Shown here in pieces: positions 1 to 7,581 of a DNA stretch of 64,000 nt. The notes beneath the pieces are model-generated. The model searched no databases and was not told where the DNA came from. It worked only from the letters and a program-made list of their open reading frames with translations. Origin of the DNA: Ramlibacter alkalitolerans (lineage in GTDB: Bacteria > Pseudomonadota > Gammaproteobacteria > Burkholderiales > Burkholderiaceae_C); NCBI RefSeq assembly GCF_016722765.1, contig NZ_JAEQND010000007.1, forward strand, positions 186,001 through 250,000. The letters are read 5' to 3'. Within the stretch, counting starts at the first letter, position 1. Every line of letters begins with the position of its first letter. The position numbers and the translations under genes were made by a program.

Positions 1-52
1 GAAATAGTGCCGGACCCGTGTCGGATCCGATCCAGCGAGAGTACGGGGCGCC

Positions 53-83
53 GCTGACAGCCACTTGCAGGGCCGCTGTCAGC
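53..83. repeat. Hairpin downstream of the TctE-like kinase gene
   Basis: A 9-bp inverted repeat (GCTGACAGC at 53-61 and GCTGTCAGC at 75-83, 13-base loop) lies just past the stop of the minus-strand kinase gene. No T-run follows on the minus strand, so it is a weak terminator candidate or simply an extragenic palindrome. The rest of positions 1-109 shows no gene. Confidence 0.4.
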
Positions 84-109
84 ATCTTGTCGCCCAGCTT
101 TCAGCGCGC

Positions 110-1540
110 TTACAGCGCCTCGGTCAGCTCAGGGTTGTCCCGGGGTGTGCCGGCGCTGGGCTGGAACAGCACGCTGAAGGTGTTGCCCACGCCGTCCACA
201 TCCTCCTCCAGCGTGATGCGCGCGCCGTGCAGCGTCGCGATCTCGCTCACGATGGCCAGGCCGAGGCCGCTGCCGTCCTCCTGCGTGCCCAACAGGCGGT
301 GGAAACGCTCGAAGATGCGCGCCCGTTCGGCCACCGGGATGCTGGGGCCGTCGTCGCTGATGGCCAGCTTGCACTGGCCGTCGCCGGCGTGGCCGGCGCG
401 CACCGTCACGCGGCCGCCCTGCTGGCTGTAGCGGATGGCGTTGTCGATCAGATTGTTGACCAGTTCGCGCAGCCGGTCGCGATCGGCGTCGATCATCAGC
501 GGCTCGTCGACGCCTTCGAAGCCGAGGTCGATGTTGCGCTTGATGGCGCTGGGCACCCACTCCATGCTGACTTCCAGCGCGAACGCGTTCAGGTCCAGCG
601 GCTGCAACTGCACCGTCTCCAGCGCACCGGGCTCGTTGCGGGCCAGCGAGAGCAGCTGGCGCACCAGCCGCGACAGCCGGTCGGCGCTGATATAGAGCTG
701 CGCCAGCGAATGCCGCACGCGCTCCGGGTCGTTCTCGCGCAGCGCCAGCTCGATCTGCGCCTTCAGGCCGCTGACCGGCGTCTTGAGCTGGTGGGCCGCG
801 TCGGCCACGAAGCGGTTCTGGAAGTCGAAGGTCTTGCCCAGGCGGGCCATGAGATCGTTGACCTCGTCGACCAGGGGCCGCACTTCGCCCGGGACGTCGT
901 GGGTGTCGATCCGGCTCAGGTCCAGGTGCGAGCGGTTGGAGACGGCGCGCCGCAGGCGCTTGAGCGGCTCGAGGCCCCGCGAGACGCCGAACCACACCAG
1001 CGCCGTCGCCATCACGATCAGCAGCAGCTGCGGCAGCACCACGTTGGCCACCATCTCCAGCGCCAGCCGGTTGCGCTTGTTCAGCGTCTCGGCCACCTGC
1101 ACCTGCACCATGGGCGCGCCGGGCGACTCGCCCACCCGCATGCGCGTGACGATCATGCGCACCGCCTGCCCGTGCACCGTCTCCTGCGAGAACAGCGGCT
1201 CGCCGCCGGGCGCCACGCGCCGCCCCAGGGGCAGCGCGGTATCGCCCCCCAGCACCGTGCCGTCGCCGGCGTCGGCGCGGTAGTACAGCCGGTCCTGGGC
1301 GTCGGTGAGGAGGATGCTGCCCGCGGTTTCGGACAGCTCCAGCCGCAGCCGGCCGCCCTCGTTGCGCACGTGCAGCACGATCTCGCGCGCGATCTCGTGC
1401 AGCGCGCGGTCGTAGGCCAGGTTGGCCAGGCGCTGCGAGCTCCAGTACGCCGCCATGGCGTCGAGCAGCAGCAGGATCAGCAGCGGCCCGAGCAGCCAGG
1501 CGAGCAGCTTGCGCTGCAGGCGAGGCTCAGTTTTCGCCAT
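110..1540 (-). CDS. TctE-like sensor histidine kinase
   Basis: Inner-membrane histidine kinase of the TctE/QseC type, 476 residues. Helix 1 is at about residues 12-32, a periplasmic domain of the two-component sensor N-terminal type covers about 33-164, and helix 2 is at about 165-186. A HAMP-like linker follows, then the phospho-acceptor box DAAHQLKTP with His250, an N-box (NNLIDNAIRYS) and the G-boxes SDDGPSIP and GSGLGLAI. Its start overlaps the end of the upstream response-regulator gene by 14 bases, so the two are co-translated partners. TctE senses tricarboxylates next to tctCBA transport genes; no such genes are seen here, so the stimulus is unknown. Confidence 0.93.
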   Translation of the reverse strand: MAKTEPRLQRKLLAWLLGPLLILLLLDAMAAYWSSQRLANLAYDRALHEIAREIVLHVRNEGGRLRLELSETAGSILLTDAQDRLYYRADAGDGTVLGGDTALPLGRRVAPGGEPLFSQETVHGQAVRMIVTRMRVGESPGAPMVQVQVAETLNKRNRLALEMVANVVLPQLLLIVMATALVWFGVSRGLEPLKRLRRAVSNRSHLDLSRIDTHDVPGEVRPLVDEVNDLMARLGKTFDFQNRFVADAAHQLKTPVSGLKAQIELALRENDPERVRHSLAQLYISADRLSRLVRQLLSLARNEPGALETVQLQPLDLNAFALEVSMEWVPSAIKRNIDLGFEGVDEPLMIDADRDRLRELVNNLIDNAIRYSQQGGRVTVRAGHAGDGQCKLAISDDGPSIPVAERARIFERFHRLLGTQEDGSGLGLAIVSEIATLHGARITLEEDVDGVGNTFSVLFQPSAGTPRDNPELTEAL

Positions 1541-2201
1541 CGTCGCGTTCCATCAGGTAGCCCATGCCGCGCACGGTGCGGATCTCGCAGCCCAGGGGCT
1601 CGAGCTTCTTGCGCAGGCGGTACACGTAGACCTCGATCGCGTTGGCGCCCACCTCGTCGCCCCAGCCATAGAGGTGGTTGACCATCTGCTCCTTGCTCAC
1701 GACGCGGCCCTCGCGCATCAGCAGCAGCTCCAGCACGGCGAGCTCGCGCGGCGAGAGGTCCAGCGGCTTCTTGTCGTGGAAGACGCGGCGGCCCACCGTG
1801 TCGAAGCGCAGCAGCCCGTGGTCCAGGTAGGGCGTGGATTGCGTGCCGCGGCGCAGCAGCGCCCGCACGCGCGCCTCGAGGACCGGCAGGTCGAACGGTT
1901 TAGAGAGGTAGTCGTCGGCGCCGAGGTCCAGGCCGCGCACCTGGTCCTCCATGGTGTCGAAGGCGGTGAGCATCAGCACCGGCATGGTGGACTTGCGCGA
2001 GCGCAGGCGCTTGAGCACCTCCAGGCCGCTGAGGCCCGGCAGGCCGATGTCGAGGATCGCGAGGTCGTAGATGGCGAGCGCCAGCGCGCTGTCGGCGTCC
2101 TCGCCGGTGGAGACGATGTCGACCGCATGGGCCGACTGCACCAGCGCGCGCGAGAGCGCGTCGGCCAGTACCTTGTCGTCTTCCACCACCAGGATTCGCA
2201 T
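1527..2201 (-). CDS. OmpR/TctD-family response regulator
   Basis: DNA-binding response regulator of 224 residues, first gene of the pair with the TctE-like kinase. The receiver domain (about 1-115) keeps the acidic pocket (VVEDD), phospho-acceptor Asp51 (ILDIGLPG) and Lys101 (LSKPF). The C-terminal winged helix (about 125-218) has the OmpR-type signatures SPRELAVLELL and VYRLRKKLEPLG, and ends in RTVRGMGYL. It should bind DNA as a dimer after phosphorylation by the neighbouring kinase. No good Shine-Dalgarno sequence is visible before the ATG. Target genes cannot be read from the sequence. Confidence 0.95.
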   Translation of the reverse strand: MRILVVEDDKVLADALSRALVQSAHAVDIVSTGEDADSALALAIYDLAILDIGLPGLSGLEVLKRLRSRKSTMPVLMLTAFDTMEDQVRGLDLGADDYLSKPFDLPVLEARVRALLRRGTQSTPYLDHGLLRFDTVGRRVFHDKKPLDLSPRELAVLELLLMREGRVVSKEQMVNHLYGWGDEVGANAIEVYVYRLRKKLEPLGCEIRTVRGMGYLMERDDGEN

Positions 2202-2239
2202 CGGAGGGGAATGCTAACCCTTCCCCTGCGCGAACCCGC

Positions 2240-2602
2240 TCAGTTGCGGTTCGGATTGTTCGGGCGCGCGTCCAGGCGGTTCGGCACGCCGTCGCCATCG
2301 CGGTCGCCGCGGGCCCAGCCGCCGCGCTCGCGCACCCAGCCGCCGTTGCGTTCCACCCAGCGGTCGGCGCGGTAGCGGTAGCCTCGGCGCGCGCGCACCC
2401 AGTGGCCCGGCCGCCAGACGTAGCGCCGGCCGTTCCAGTCCCAGGAGCCCTCCGCCCAGACGAAGCCGCGGCGCGGCGGCGGGATCCGCTCCTCGCGCGG
2501 CGCCGGCGGCGCGATGCGGACGATGACCTGCGCCTGGGACGGCAGGGCCCAGGCGCCGAGGGACAGGGTGACCAGGCCACCCAGGAAATCTCTCTTGTGC
2601 AT
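2240..2602 (-). CDS. Small exported YXWGXW-repeat protein
   Basis: Predicted exported protein of 120 residues. Residues 1-24 form a signal peptide ending in SQAQ. The middle has the tryptophan/tyrosine-rich repeats of the YXWGXW family (FVWAEGSWDW, YVWRPGHWV). The tail (about 95-120) is Asp/Asn/Arg-rich (RDGDGVPNRLDARPNNPN) and resembles a calcium-binding thrombospondin type 3 element. No enzymatic motif is present. Function is unknown; the family is common in envelopes of Burkholderiales. It ends only 38 bases before the response-regulator start, but has no evident link to it. Confidence 0.8.
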   Translation of the reverse strand: MHKRDFLGGLVTLSLGAWALPSQAQVIVRIAPPAPREERIPPPRRGFVWAEGSWDWNGRRYVWRPGHWVRARRGYRYRADRWVERNGGWVRERGGWARGDRDGDGVPNRLDARPNNPNRN

Positions 2603-2710
2603 GTCGACTCCGAACGATGTGCCTCACACGAGGCAGTCGGAGCTTGCGGCCGGCCGTGCCGCCGGCCCGTAGGACGGCGCCTCTGCCATGCAAGCGGCGT
2701 GTAAAACCGT

Positions 2711-3331
2711 TCAGACGGGTTGGTAGCGGCCGGGCCGGTGGTTGTAGACCAGCGCCAGGTTGAGCGCGACCACGGCCAGGATGGACAAGGCGAGCCGCCG
2801 CGGATCGCCGACGCTCCAGCCGCCGCCCAGCACGACCAGCGCGTCGATGGCCATCTGGGTCTTGCCGGCCGGCCAGCCGAAGCGCTCCTGCAGTCGCAGC
2901 ACCAGCACGTTCAGCCCGCCCAGGCTGGCGCCGTGGCGGAAGATGATCAGCATGCCGGCGCCGCACAGCAGGCCGCCCAGCACCGCCGCCAGGGCACCGT
3001 CGATCTGCTGCAGCATCACGGCGTGAGGCAGCCACCACGAGAGCAGCGACAGCAGCGTGACGGCGATGGCCGTGCGCAAGGTGAAGACGCGCCCCATGCG
3101 CGTCCACGCGAGCACGTAGAACGGCAGGTTCACGACGAACAGGATGGCCCCGAGGTCGAACCCGGTGCCGTAGTGCAGCAGCAGCGCGAGGCCGACGATG
3201 CCGCCCGGCACCAGGCCCGCGCTCTTCATCAGGAAGATGCCGAGGGCGACGAACAGCGTGCCGGTGAGCAGCCCCTGCACGTCGTCCTGGAGCCGGTGCG
3301 TGCTGGGGATGGAAAAGCGGGGGGAAGACAT
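2711..3331 (-). CDS. YitT-type integral membrane protein
   Basis: Polytopic membrane protein of 206 residues with five to six hydrophobic segments and the Gly-rich motifs GLVPGGIVGLAL and HGASLGGLNVL that mark the YitT/DUF161 family. It covers only the membrane part. Many relatives carry a C-terminal DUF2179 domain, which is absent here and is also absent in the short proteobacterial members. The transported substrate is not established. It stands alone; the gap to the next gene upstream holds the palindromic repeats at 3.5 kb. Confidence 0.85.
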   Translation of the reverse strand: MSSPRFSIPSTHRLQDDVQGLLTGTLFVALGIFLMKSAGLVPGGIVGLALLLHYGTGFDLGAILFVVNLPFYVLAWTRMGRVFTLRTAIAVTLLSLLSWWLPHAVMLQQIDGALAAVLGGLLCGAGMLIIFRHGASLGGLNVLVLRLQERFGWPAGKTQMAIDALVVLGGGWSVGDPRRLALSILAVVALNLALVYNHRPGRYQPV

Positions 3332-3494
3332 GTCCGCCCGACGATACGGCGGCCCGGCCGCGCGGGCATTGACGCACGTCAGCGGGGCGGCCCCGGCTGC
3401 GGCACAATGCCCCCAAGATGCCCGGTTTCGCCCTCTTCTTCGGAGACCACCTCGCGCGCAGCGTGCGCGGGGTGCCGGGTGCGCCTCCTGCCTT

Positions 3495-3579
3495 CGTCAT
3501 TCCCGCGCAGGCGGGAATCCAGGCCATCGCCTGACGCGCTGCGCGCGTTCCCTGGGTCCCTGCCTGCGCGGGGACGACG
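3495..3579. repeat. Pair of inverted REP-like palindromes
   Basis: Two copies of a 29-bp palindromic element, at 3495-3523 and, inverted, at 3551-3579, match at 24 of 29 positions. The first contains the perfect hairpin ATTCCCGC-GCAG-GCGGGAAT (3499-3518). This is the widespread proteobacterial extragenic palindrome of the CATTCCCGCGNANGCGGGAATCC type. The head-to-head pair resembles a BIME and lies between a divergently read membrane-protein gene and hppD. Confidence 0.8.
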
Positions 3580-3609
3580 TCTTCCCCGTTTCATGCAGGA
3601 GTCTTGCCA

Positions 3610-4689
3610 ATGGCTGATCTGTTCGAGAACCCCATGGGGCTGATGGGCTTCGAGTTCGTCGAGTTCGCCTCCCCCGTCCCCAACCAGCTCGAGACGCTGT
3701 TCGAGAAGATGGGATTCACCCTGGTCGCGAAGCACCGGTCCAAGGACGTGCTGCTGTACCGCCAGGGCGAGATCAATTTCATCGTCAACCGCGAACCCCG
3801 CAGCCTGGCGTACTACTTCGCCGCCGAACACGGGCCTTCGGCCTGCGGCCTGGCCTTCCGCGTGCGCGACGCGCACAAGGCGTACCACCGCGCGCTCGAA
3901 CTAGGCGCCCAGCCGATCGAGATCCCCACCGGGCCGATGGAGCTGCGCCTGCCCGCGATCAAGGGCATCGGCGGCGCGCCGCTGTACCTGATCGACCGCT
4001 ACGAGGACGGCAAGTCGATCTACGACATCGACTTCGAATTCCTCGAAGGCGTCGACCGGCATCCGAAGGGCGTGGGCCTGAAGCTGCTGGACCACCTGAC
4101 CCACAACGTCTACCGCGGCCGCATGGCCTTCTGGTCCGGCTTCTACGAGAAGCTGTTCAACTTCCGCGAGATCCGCTACTTCGACATCCAGGGCGAATAC
4201 ACCGGCCTCGCCTCCAAGGCCATGACGGCGCCGGACGGCCGCATCCGCATCCCGCTGAACGAGGAATCCTCCCGGGGCTCCGGCCAGATCGAGGAGTTCC
4301 TGATGAAGTTCAACGGCGAAGGCATCCAGCACGTGGCGCTGCTGACGGACAACCTGGTGGAGACGGTGGACCAGCTGCAGATGAACGGCATCCCGCTGAT
4401 GACGGCGCCCAACGAGATCTACTACGAGATGCTGCAGGAGCGCCTGCCCGGGCACGGCCAGCCGGTGCCCGAGCTGCAGGCGCGCGGCATCCTGCTCGAT
4501 GGCACGACCGAGGGAGGCAAGCGCCTGCTGCTGCAGATCTTCTCCGAGACCCTGCTCGGCCCGGTGTTCTTCGAATTCATCCAGCGCCAGGGCGACGAAG
4601 GCTTCGGCGAGGGCAACTTCAAGGCCCTGTTCGAGTCGCTGGAGCGCGACCAGATCCGTCGCGGCGCGCTCGCCGTCAATGCCCCCTGA
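3610..4689 (+). CDS. hppD: 4-hydroxyphenylpyruvate dioxygenase
   Basis: Converts 4-hydroxyphenylpyruvate plus O2 to homogentisate, the second step of tyrosine degradation; cytoplasmic, non-haem Fe(II). The 359-residue protein shows both vicinal-oxygen-chelate halves and the three iron ligands: His162 (DHLTHNV), His241 (GIQHVAL) and Glu322 (FFEFIQRQ). The C-terminal [13 protein letters not shown] motif closes the active site. The ATG at 3610 is preferred over the in-frame TTG at 3604 because AGGAG at 3597-3601 sits 8 bases upstream. No homogentisate dioxygenase gene is adjacent, so the rest of the pathway is elsewhere. Confidence 0.97.
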   Translation: MADLFENPMGLMGFEFVEFASPVPNQLETLFEKMGFTLVAKHRSKDVLLYRQGEINFIVNREPRSLAYYFAAEHGPSACGLAFRVRDAHKAYHRALELGAQPIEIPTGPMELRLPAIKGIGGAPLYLIDRYEDGKSIYDIDFEFLEGVDRHPKGVGLKLLDHLTHNVYRGRMAFWSGFYEKLFNFREIRYFDIQGEYTGLASKAMTAPDGRIRIPLNEESSRGSGQIEEFLMKFNGEGIQHVALLTDNLVETVDQLQMNGIPLMTAPNEIYYEMLQERLPGHGQPVPELQARGILLDGTTEGGKRLLLQIFSETLLGPVFFEFIQRQGDEGFGEGNFKALFESLERDQIRRGALAVNAP

Positions 4690-4718
4690 AGCGGCGCAGC
4701 AGCCGCAGCAGCAGAGGC

Positions 4719-4742
4719 GGGGCAGGACGGCGACCCTGCCCC
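4719..4742 (+). terminator. Possible hairpin terminator after hppD
   Basis: An 8-bp perfect stem (GGGGCAGG/CCTGCCCC, 8-base loop) begins 29 bases after the hppD stop. It has no T-run, so a true intrinsic terminator is uncertain. Confidence 0.35.
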
Positions 4743-4906
4743 AGCCTCCCGCGCGCCTTAGCAGTCAGGCGGACTTGGCGGACGGTTTCCGCTGCGCCGG
4801 TCCTACAGGGTGCGGAAGTGCCAGCGCCGACCATGCTGCCCATAGCGCAGACCTCCAGTCTTCATCCCGTCGCCTGCAGATGCGCTTACGTTCTGGGAGA
4901 ACAGAA

Positions 4907-5218
4907 ATGAAAGCCGCCGTGTTCTGCGCCGCCCTCGCCGCCGCGTTCGCCACCGCACCCTCGTTCGCGCAGGAACTCGTCGCCCGCCAGGGAGACGACT
5001 CCGTGCGCCTGTCCGAGGCCGCCTGCAGCAGCGAACTGGTCCTCCGCCGCATCGAGCCCTCCGCCGCCGGCGAATACAAGGCCGCCTCGGCCGTGTTCCA
5101 GGGCCAGCGCTTCACCGCCTGCTGGCGCATGATGGGCAACGTGGCCCACCTCGTCTACGAGGATGGCGACCAGGGCATCATTCCGGTCGCCGAGCTCAAG
5201 CCCGACCTGACGGCTTAA
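4907..5218 (+). CDS. Small exported hypothetical protein
   Basis: Protein of 103 residues with a clear signal peptide (MKAAVFCAALAAAFATAPSFAQ, cleavage after about residue 21). The mature part is about 80 residues with two cysteines (AACSSELV and FTACWRM) placed to form a disulphide. GGGAGA at 4895-4900 lies 6 bases before the ATG. I do not recognise a family. It is a lone gene between hppD and a response regulator; periplasmic location is inferred. Confidence 0.72.
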   Translation: MKAAVFCAALAAAFATAPSFAQELVARQGDDSVRLSEAACSSELVLRRIEPSAAGEYKAASAVFQGQRFTACWRMMGNVAHLVYEDGDQGIIPVAELKPDLTA

Positions 5219-5311
5219 GCCGAACGCCTGTCCGCCGGGGCTGCCCGCTCAGAACGCCGGGCAGCCCGGCCCCCGCGCGTCATGCACAATCCCGGGGACA
5301 CCCCGGCCCTC

Positions 5312-5995
5312 ATGACACGCGTCCTGATCATCGACGACGACCCGACCACGTCCACCACGCTGGCCGCCGTCGTGCAGCGCCAGGGCTGGGAACACCACAC
5401 CTGCGCCGACCTAGCCTCCGCCTGGAAGGTGCTGCGCAGCACGCCCTTCGATTGCGTCCTGCTCGACCTCGGCCTGCCCGATGGCGACGGCACCGACCTG
5501 CTGCAGAAGTTGCGCCGCTCGGCGGCCGGCGAGCTGCCCGACGCCAAGACGCCGGTGCTGGTGATCTCCGCCCGCTCGCAACTGCGCTCCCGCCTCACGG
5601 CGCTGGACCTCGGTGCGGACGGCTACGTCATCAAGCCGGTGCACCTCGAGGAAGTCGCCGCCGTGGTGCGCGCGCTGCTGCGCCGCCGCACCACGCTGTC
5701 GGCGGGGCAGATCCTGCACAAGGACGTGGTGCTCGATCCGAACAGCCGCTTCGTCCAGCGCGGCGGCCAGGCCATCGAGCTGACCGAGCAGGAGTTCGCG
5801 GTCCTGCTGGCGCTGCTGGAAGACCGGCCGCGGGCGCTGAGCCGGGCGGAGATCCTGGAGCGCACCGGCAACCGCGTGGGTGACGGCGGGGCGGTGGAAG
5901 TCCACGTGCACCACCTGCGCAAGAAGCTGGGCGACGAGCTGATCCAGACGGTGCGCGGCGTCGGCTACCGCATCCCCACGGACAGCGCGTCTTGA
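5312..5995 (+). CDS. Orphan OmpR-family response regulator
   Basis: Response regulator of 227 residues when started at the ATG at 5312 (MTRVLIIDDD); an in-frame ATG at 5282 would add ten residues not needed for the fold. The receiver keeps IIDDD, Asp52 (LLDLGLPDG) and a Lys (GYVIKPVH). The output domain is an OmpR-type winged helix (LTEQEFAVLLALLE, VHVHHLRKKLGDELIQTVRGVGYRIP). No kinase gene is next to it. Its stop overlaps the start of crcB (TTGA), so the two genes are translationally coupled. Confidence 0.9.
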   Translation: MTRVLIIDDDPTTSTTLAAVVQRQGWEHHTCADLASAWKVLRSTPFDCVLLDLGLPDGDGTDLLQKLRRSAAGELPDAKTPVLVISARSQLRSRLTALDLGADGYVIKPVHLEEVAAVVRALLRRRTTLSAGQILHKDVVLDPNSRFVQRGGQAIELTEQEFAVLLALLEDRPRALSRAEILERTGNRVGDGGAVEVHVHHLRKKLGDELIQTVRGVGYRIPTDSAS

Positions 5996-6384
5996 ACGGC
6001 GCGAGCCTCCTGCTGTCGGTCGCGGCGATTTCGGCGGGCGCCTCGCTCGGCGCCTTGCTGCGCTGGGTGCTCGGCCTGCAGCTGAACCACATCCTTCCTT
6101 CACTGCCCCTGGGAACGCTGGCCGCGAACCTGCTGGGCGGCTACCTCGTCGGCCTCATCCTCGGCTGGCTGGGGCAGCACCCGGAGCTGTCGCCGCAGGT
6201 GCGGCTGTTCCTCGTCACCGGCCTGATGGGCGGACTGACCACGTTCTCCACCTTTTCCGCCGAGGTGGTGAACCACCTCGTGCACGGCCGCCACGGCTGG
6301 GCCATCGCCATTGCGGTCACGCACCTCACTGGCTCGCTCCTGCTCACCGCTCTGGGCCTGGCCACGGTCGGAGCCCTCGATTGA
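5992..6384 (+). CDS. crcB: Fluoride channel/exporter CrcB (Fluc)
   Basis: Small four-helix membrane protein of 130 residues that exports fluoride as a dual-topology dimer. Family hallmarks are present: GALLRWVLG near the start, NLLGGYLVG, and the strongly conserved GGLTTFSTFSAE. Translation probably begins at the TTG at 5992, overlapping the TGA of the response regulator, which implies coupled expression. I see no crcB-type fluoride riboswitch in front of it or in front of the regulator gene. Confidence 0.93.
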   Translation: MNGASLLLSVAAISAGASLGALLRWVLGLQLNHILPSLPLGTLAANLLGGYLVGLILGWLGQHPELSPQVRLFLVTGLMGGLTTFSTFSAEVVNHLVHGRHGWAIAIAVTHLTGSLLLTALGLATVGALD

Positions 6385-6453
6385 CAAGGGTTCACCCTTA
6401 GGAAAAGAACTGCTGTTGCGCTGGACGTTTCTCTTAGCGCGCGCGGCTCAGCC

Positions 6454-6783
6454 ATGGACCACACTGGGTCCATGGCAAGTTTTGCACTTGACACCGTTCG
6501 CAACATCTTCACCCGCCGGGCAGGCCCGCTGCCACCAGCGGCCGAACGTCCGCGCCGGCCGGAACTGATCTTCCGCCTGCGCGCCTGGCCCCGGCTGCCG
6601 GAGAACGGCCGCACGGCGGAGGTCTACCGCATCTTGTCGGTGATGAGCAACCAGCCGGTCAACCGGCAGTGGCTGCTCGGGCGGTTCCGGCTCGCGCCCC
6701 AGCAGCTAGATGCCCTGCTGCAGCAGCTGGTGGCGCAGGGCTCGGTGGAAGTGATCGACCCCGCTGCGTTCGCGCAGGGCTGA
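6454..6783 (+). CDS. Conserved-looking hypothetical protein
   Basis: Protein of 109 residues, Arg/Pro-rich near the start. The C-terminal half (about 45-105) looks helical and resembles a small winged-helix fold (VYRILSVMSNQPVNRQWLL, then LDALLQQLVAQGSVEVID). No family recognised. An in-frame ATG at 6472 is an alternative start. The two ATGs lie in the arms of a 20-base palindrome (6454-6473). No strong ribosome-binding site is visible for either. Confidence 0.55.
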   Translation: MDHTGSMASFALDTVRNIFTRRAGPLPPAAERPRRPELIFRLRAWPRLPENGRTAEVYRILSVMSNQPVNRQWLLGRFRLAPQQLDALLQQLVAQGSVEVIDPAAFAQG

Positions 6784-6796
6784 CCACGCCGCGCAT

Positions 6797-7555
6797 TCAG
6801 GTCGGCGCAGCCGGGGCGGCCTGCGTCGCCGGTGCCGCCGGGCGATCCGCCAGCCGGTCGGCCAGTCGCTGGATGTTCGACAGCGACAGCAGGTGCGCCG
6901 TCACCAGGTGCATCTCGCCGCTGCGGAACATCTCGAGCGCCGTCGCATCGGGCAGCTCCAGCAGCTTCTGCTCGTCCACCACCCGCAGGCCGTTGACCGT
7001 GAAGCTGCGGCCGTCGCGCAGGTCGGCGCGGGCGTTGGTGTCCTTGAGCAGGCCGTTGTCCTCCAGCCGCTTGCAGAACGCCTCGGTGCGCGCGTATTCG
7101 CGCTGGTACTGCGTCAGGAATTCCAGCGTCTGCTTCAGGAACGCCGTCTCCTGCCCCTGCTCGTCGAACAGGGCCTGGCCCTCGGTCTCGCTGATTCCCG
7201 GGTACGCCTCGTCGATGCAGACGGCCAGCGACTTGCCGGGGATTTCCGCCAGCACGAAGGGATAGCGGCGCAGGAAGGCCGGCAGGTAGCGCGCCGTCCA
7301 GCGCTCCTGGTTGTCGACGAACAGGTTCTCCCGATCGCGCAGCCCGAGCACCGCCACCGGCACCGTCTTGCCGTCCGGCGAGCGCGTGAAGACGATCGGG
7401 TATTCCTTGCAGGCCTCGTTGAACTCCGCCGCCGCGATATACAGCGAGTTGGACTTGCGCGAGAACGCGAAGCCGCCGCTCGGCTGCACGTGCACCTTGC
7501 GGTGCTTCTCGCGATCGAGCAGCACCGGCTTTTCGTAGAACATCTGTTGCGCCAT
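6797..7555 (-). CDS. SapC family protein
   Basis: Protein of 252 residues matching the SapC family (FYEKPVLLDREKHRKVHV, YPIVFTRSPDGKTVPVAVLGLRDRENLFVD, RYPFVLAE). Its role is not established; relatives are named after an S-layer-linked protein of Campylobacter and occur widely in proteobacteria. No signal peptide or membrane helix is seen. The tail is Ala/Pro-rich and probably disordered. The strong site AGGAG just upstream of the minus-strand ATG at 7555 fixes the start. It follows the CBS-domain transporter gene by 26 bases and is likely co-transcribed with it. Confidence 0.85.
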   Translation of the reverse strand: MAQQMFYEKPVLLDREKHRKVHVQPSGGFAFSRKSNSLYIAAAEFNEACKEYPIVFTRSPDGKTVPVAVLGLRDRENLFVDNQERWTARYLPAFLRRYPFVLAEIPGKSLAVCIDEAYPGISETEGQALFDEQGQETAFLKQTLEFLTQYQREYARTEAFCKRLEDNGLLKDTNARADLRDGRSFTVNGLRVVDEQKLLELPDATALEMFRSGEMHLVTAHLLSLSNIQRLADRLADRPAAPATQAAPAAPT

Positions 7556-7581
7556 CGAATCTCTCCTCTTCCTTTGAAAAA

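Noticed and set aside
110-1681. Plus-strand frames opposite the TctE-like kinase
   Set aside because: The minus-strand kinase has all catalytic boxes and overlaps its regulator gene; the plus frames have none.
5992-6384. Fluoride riboswitch before crcB
   Set aside because: crcB overlaps the preceding coding region and I see no crcB-motif pseudoknot pattern upstream of the regulator gene either.
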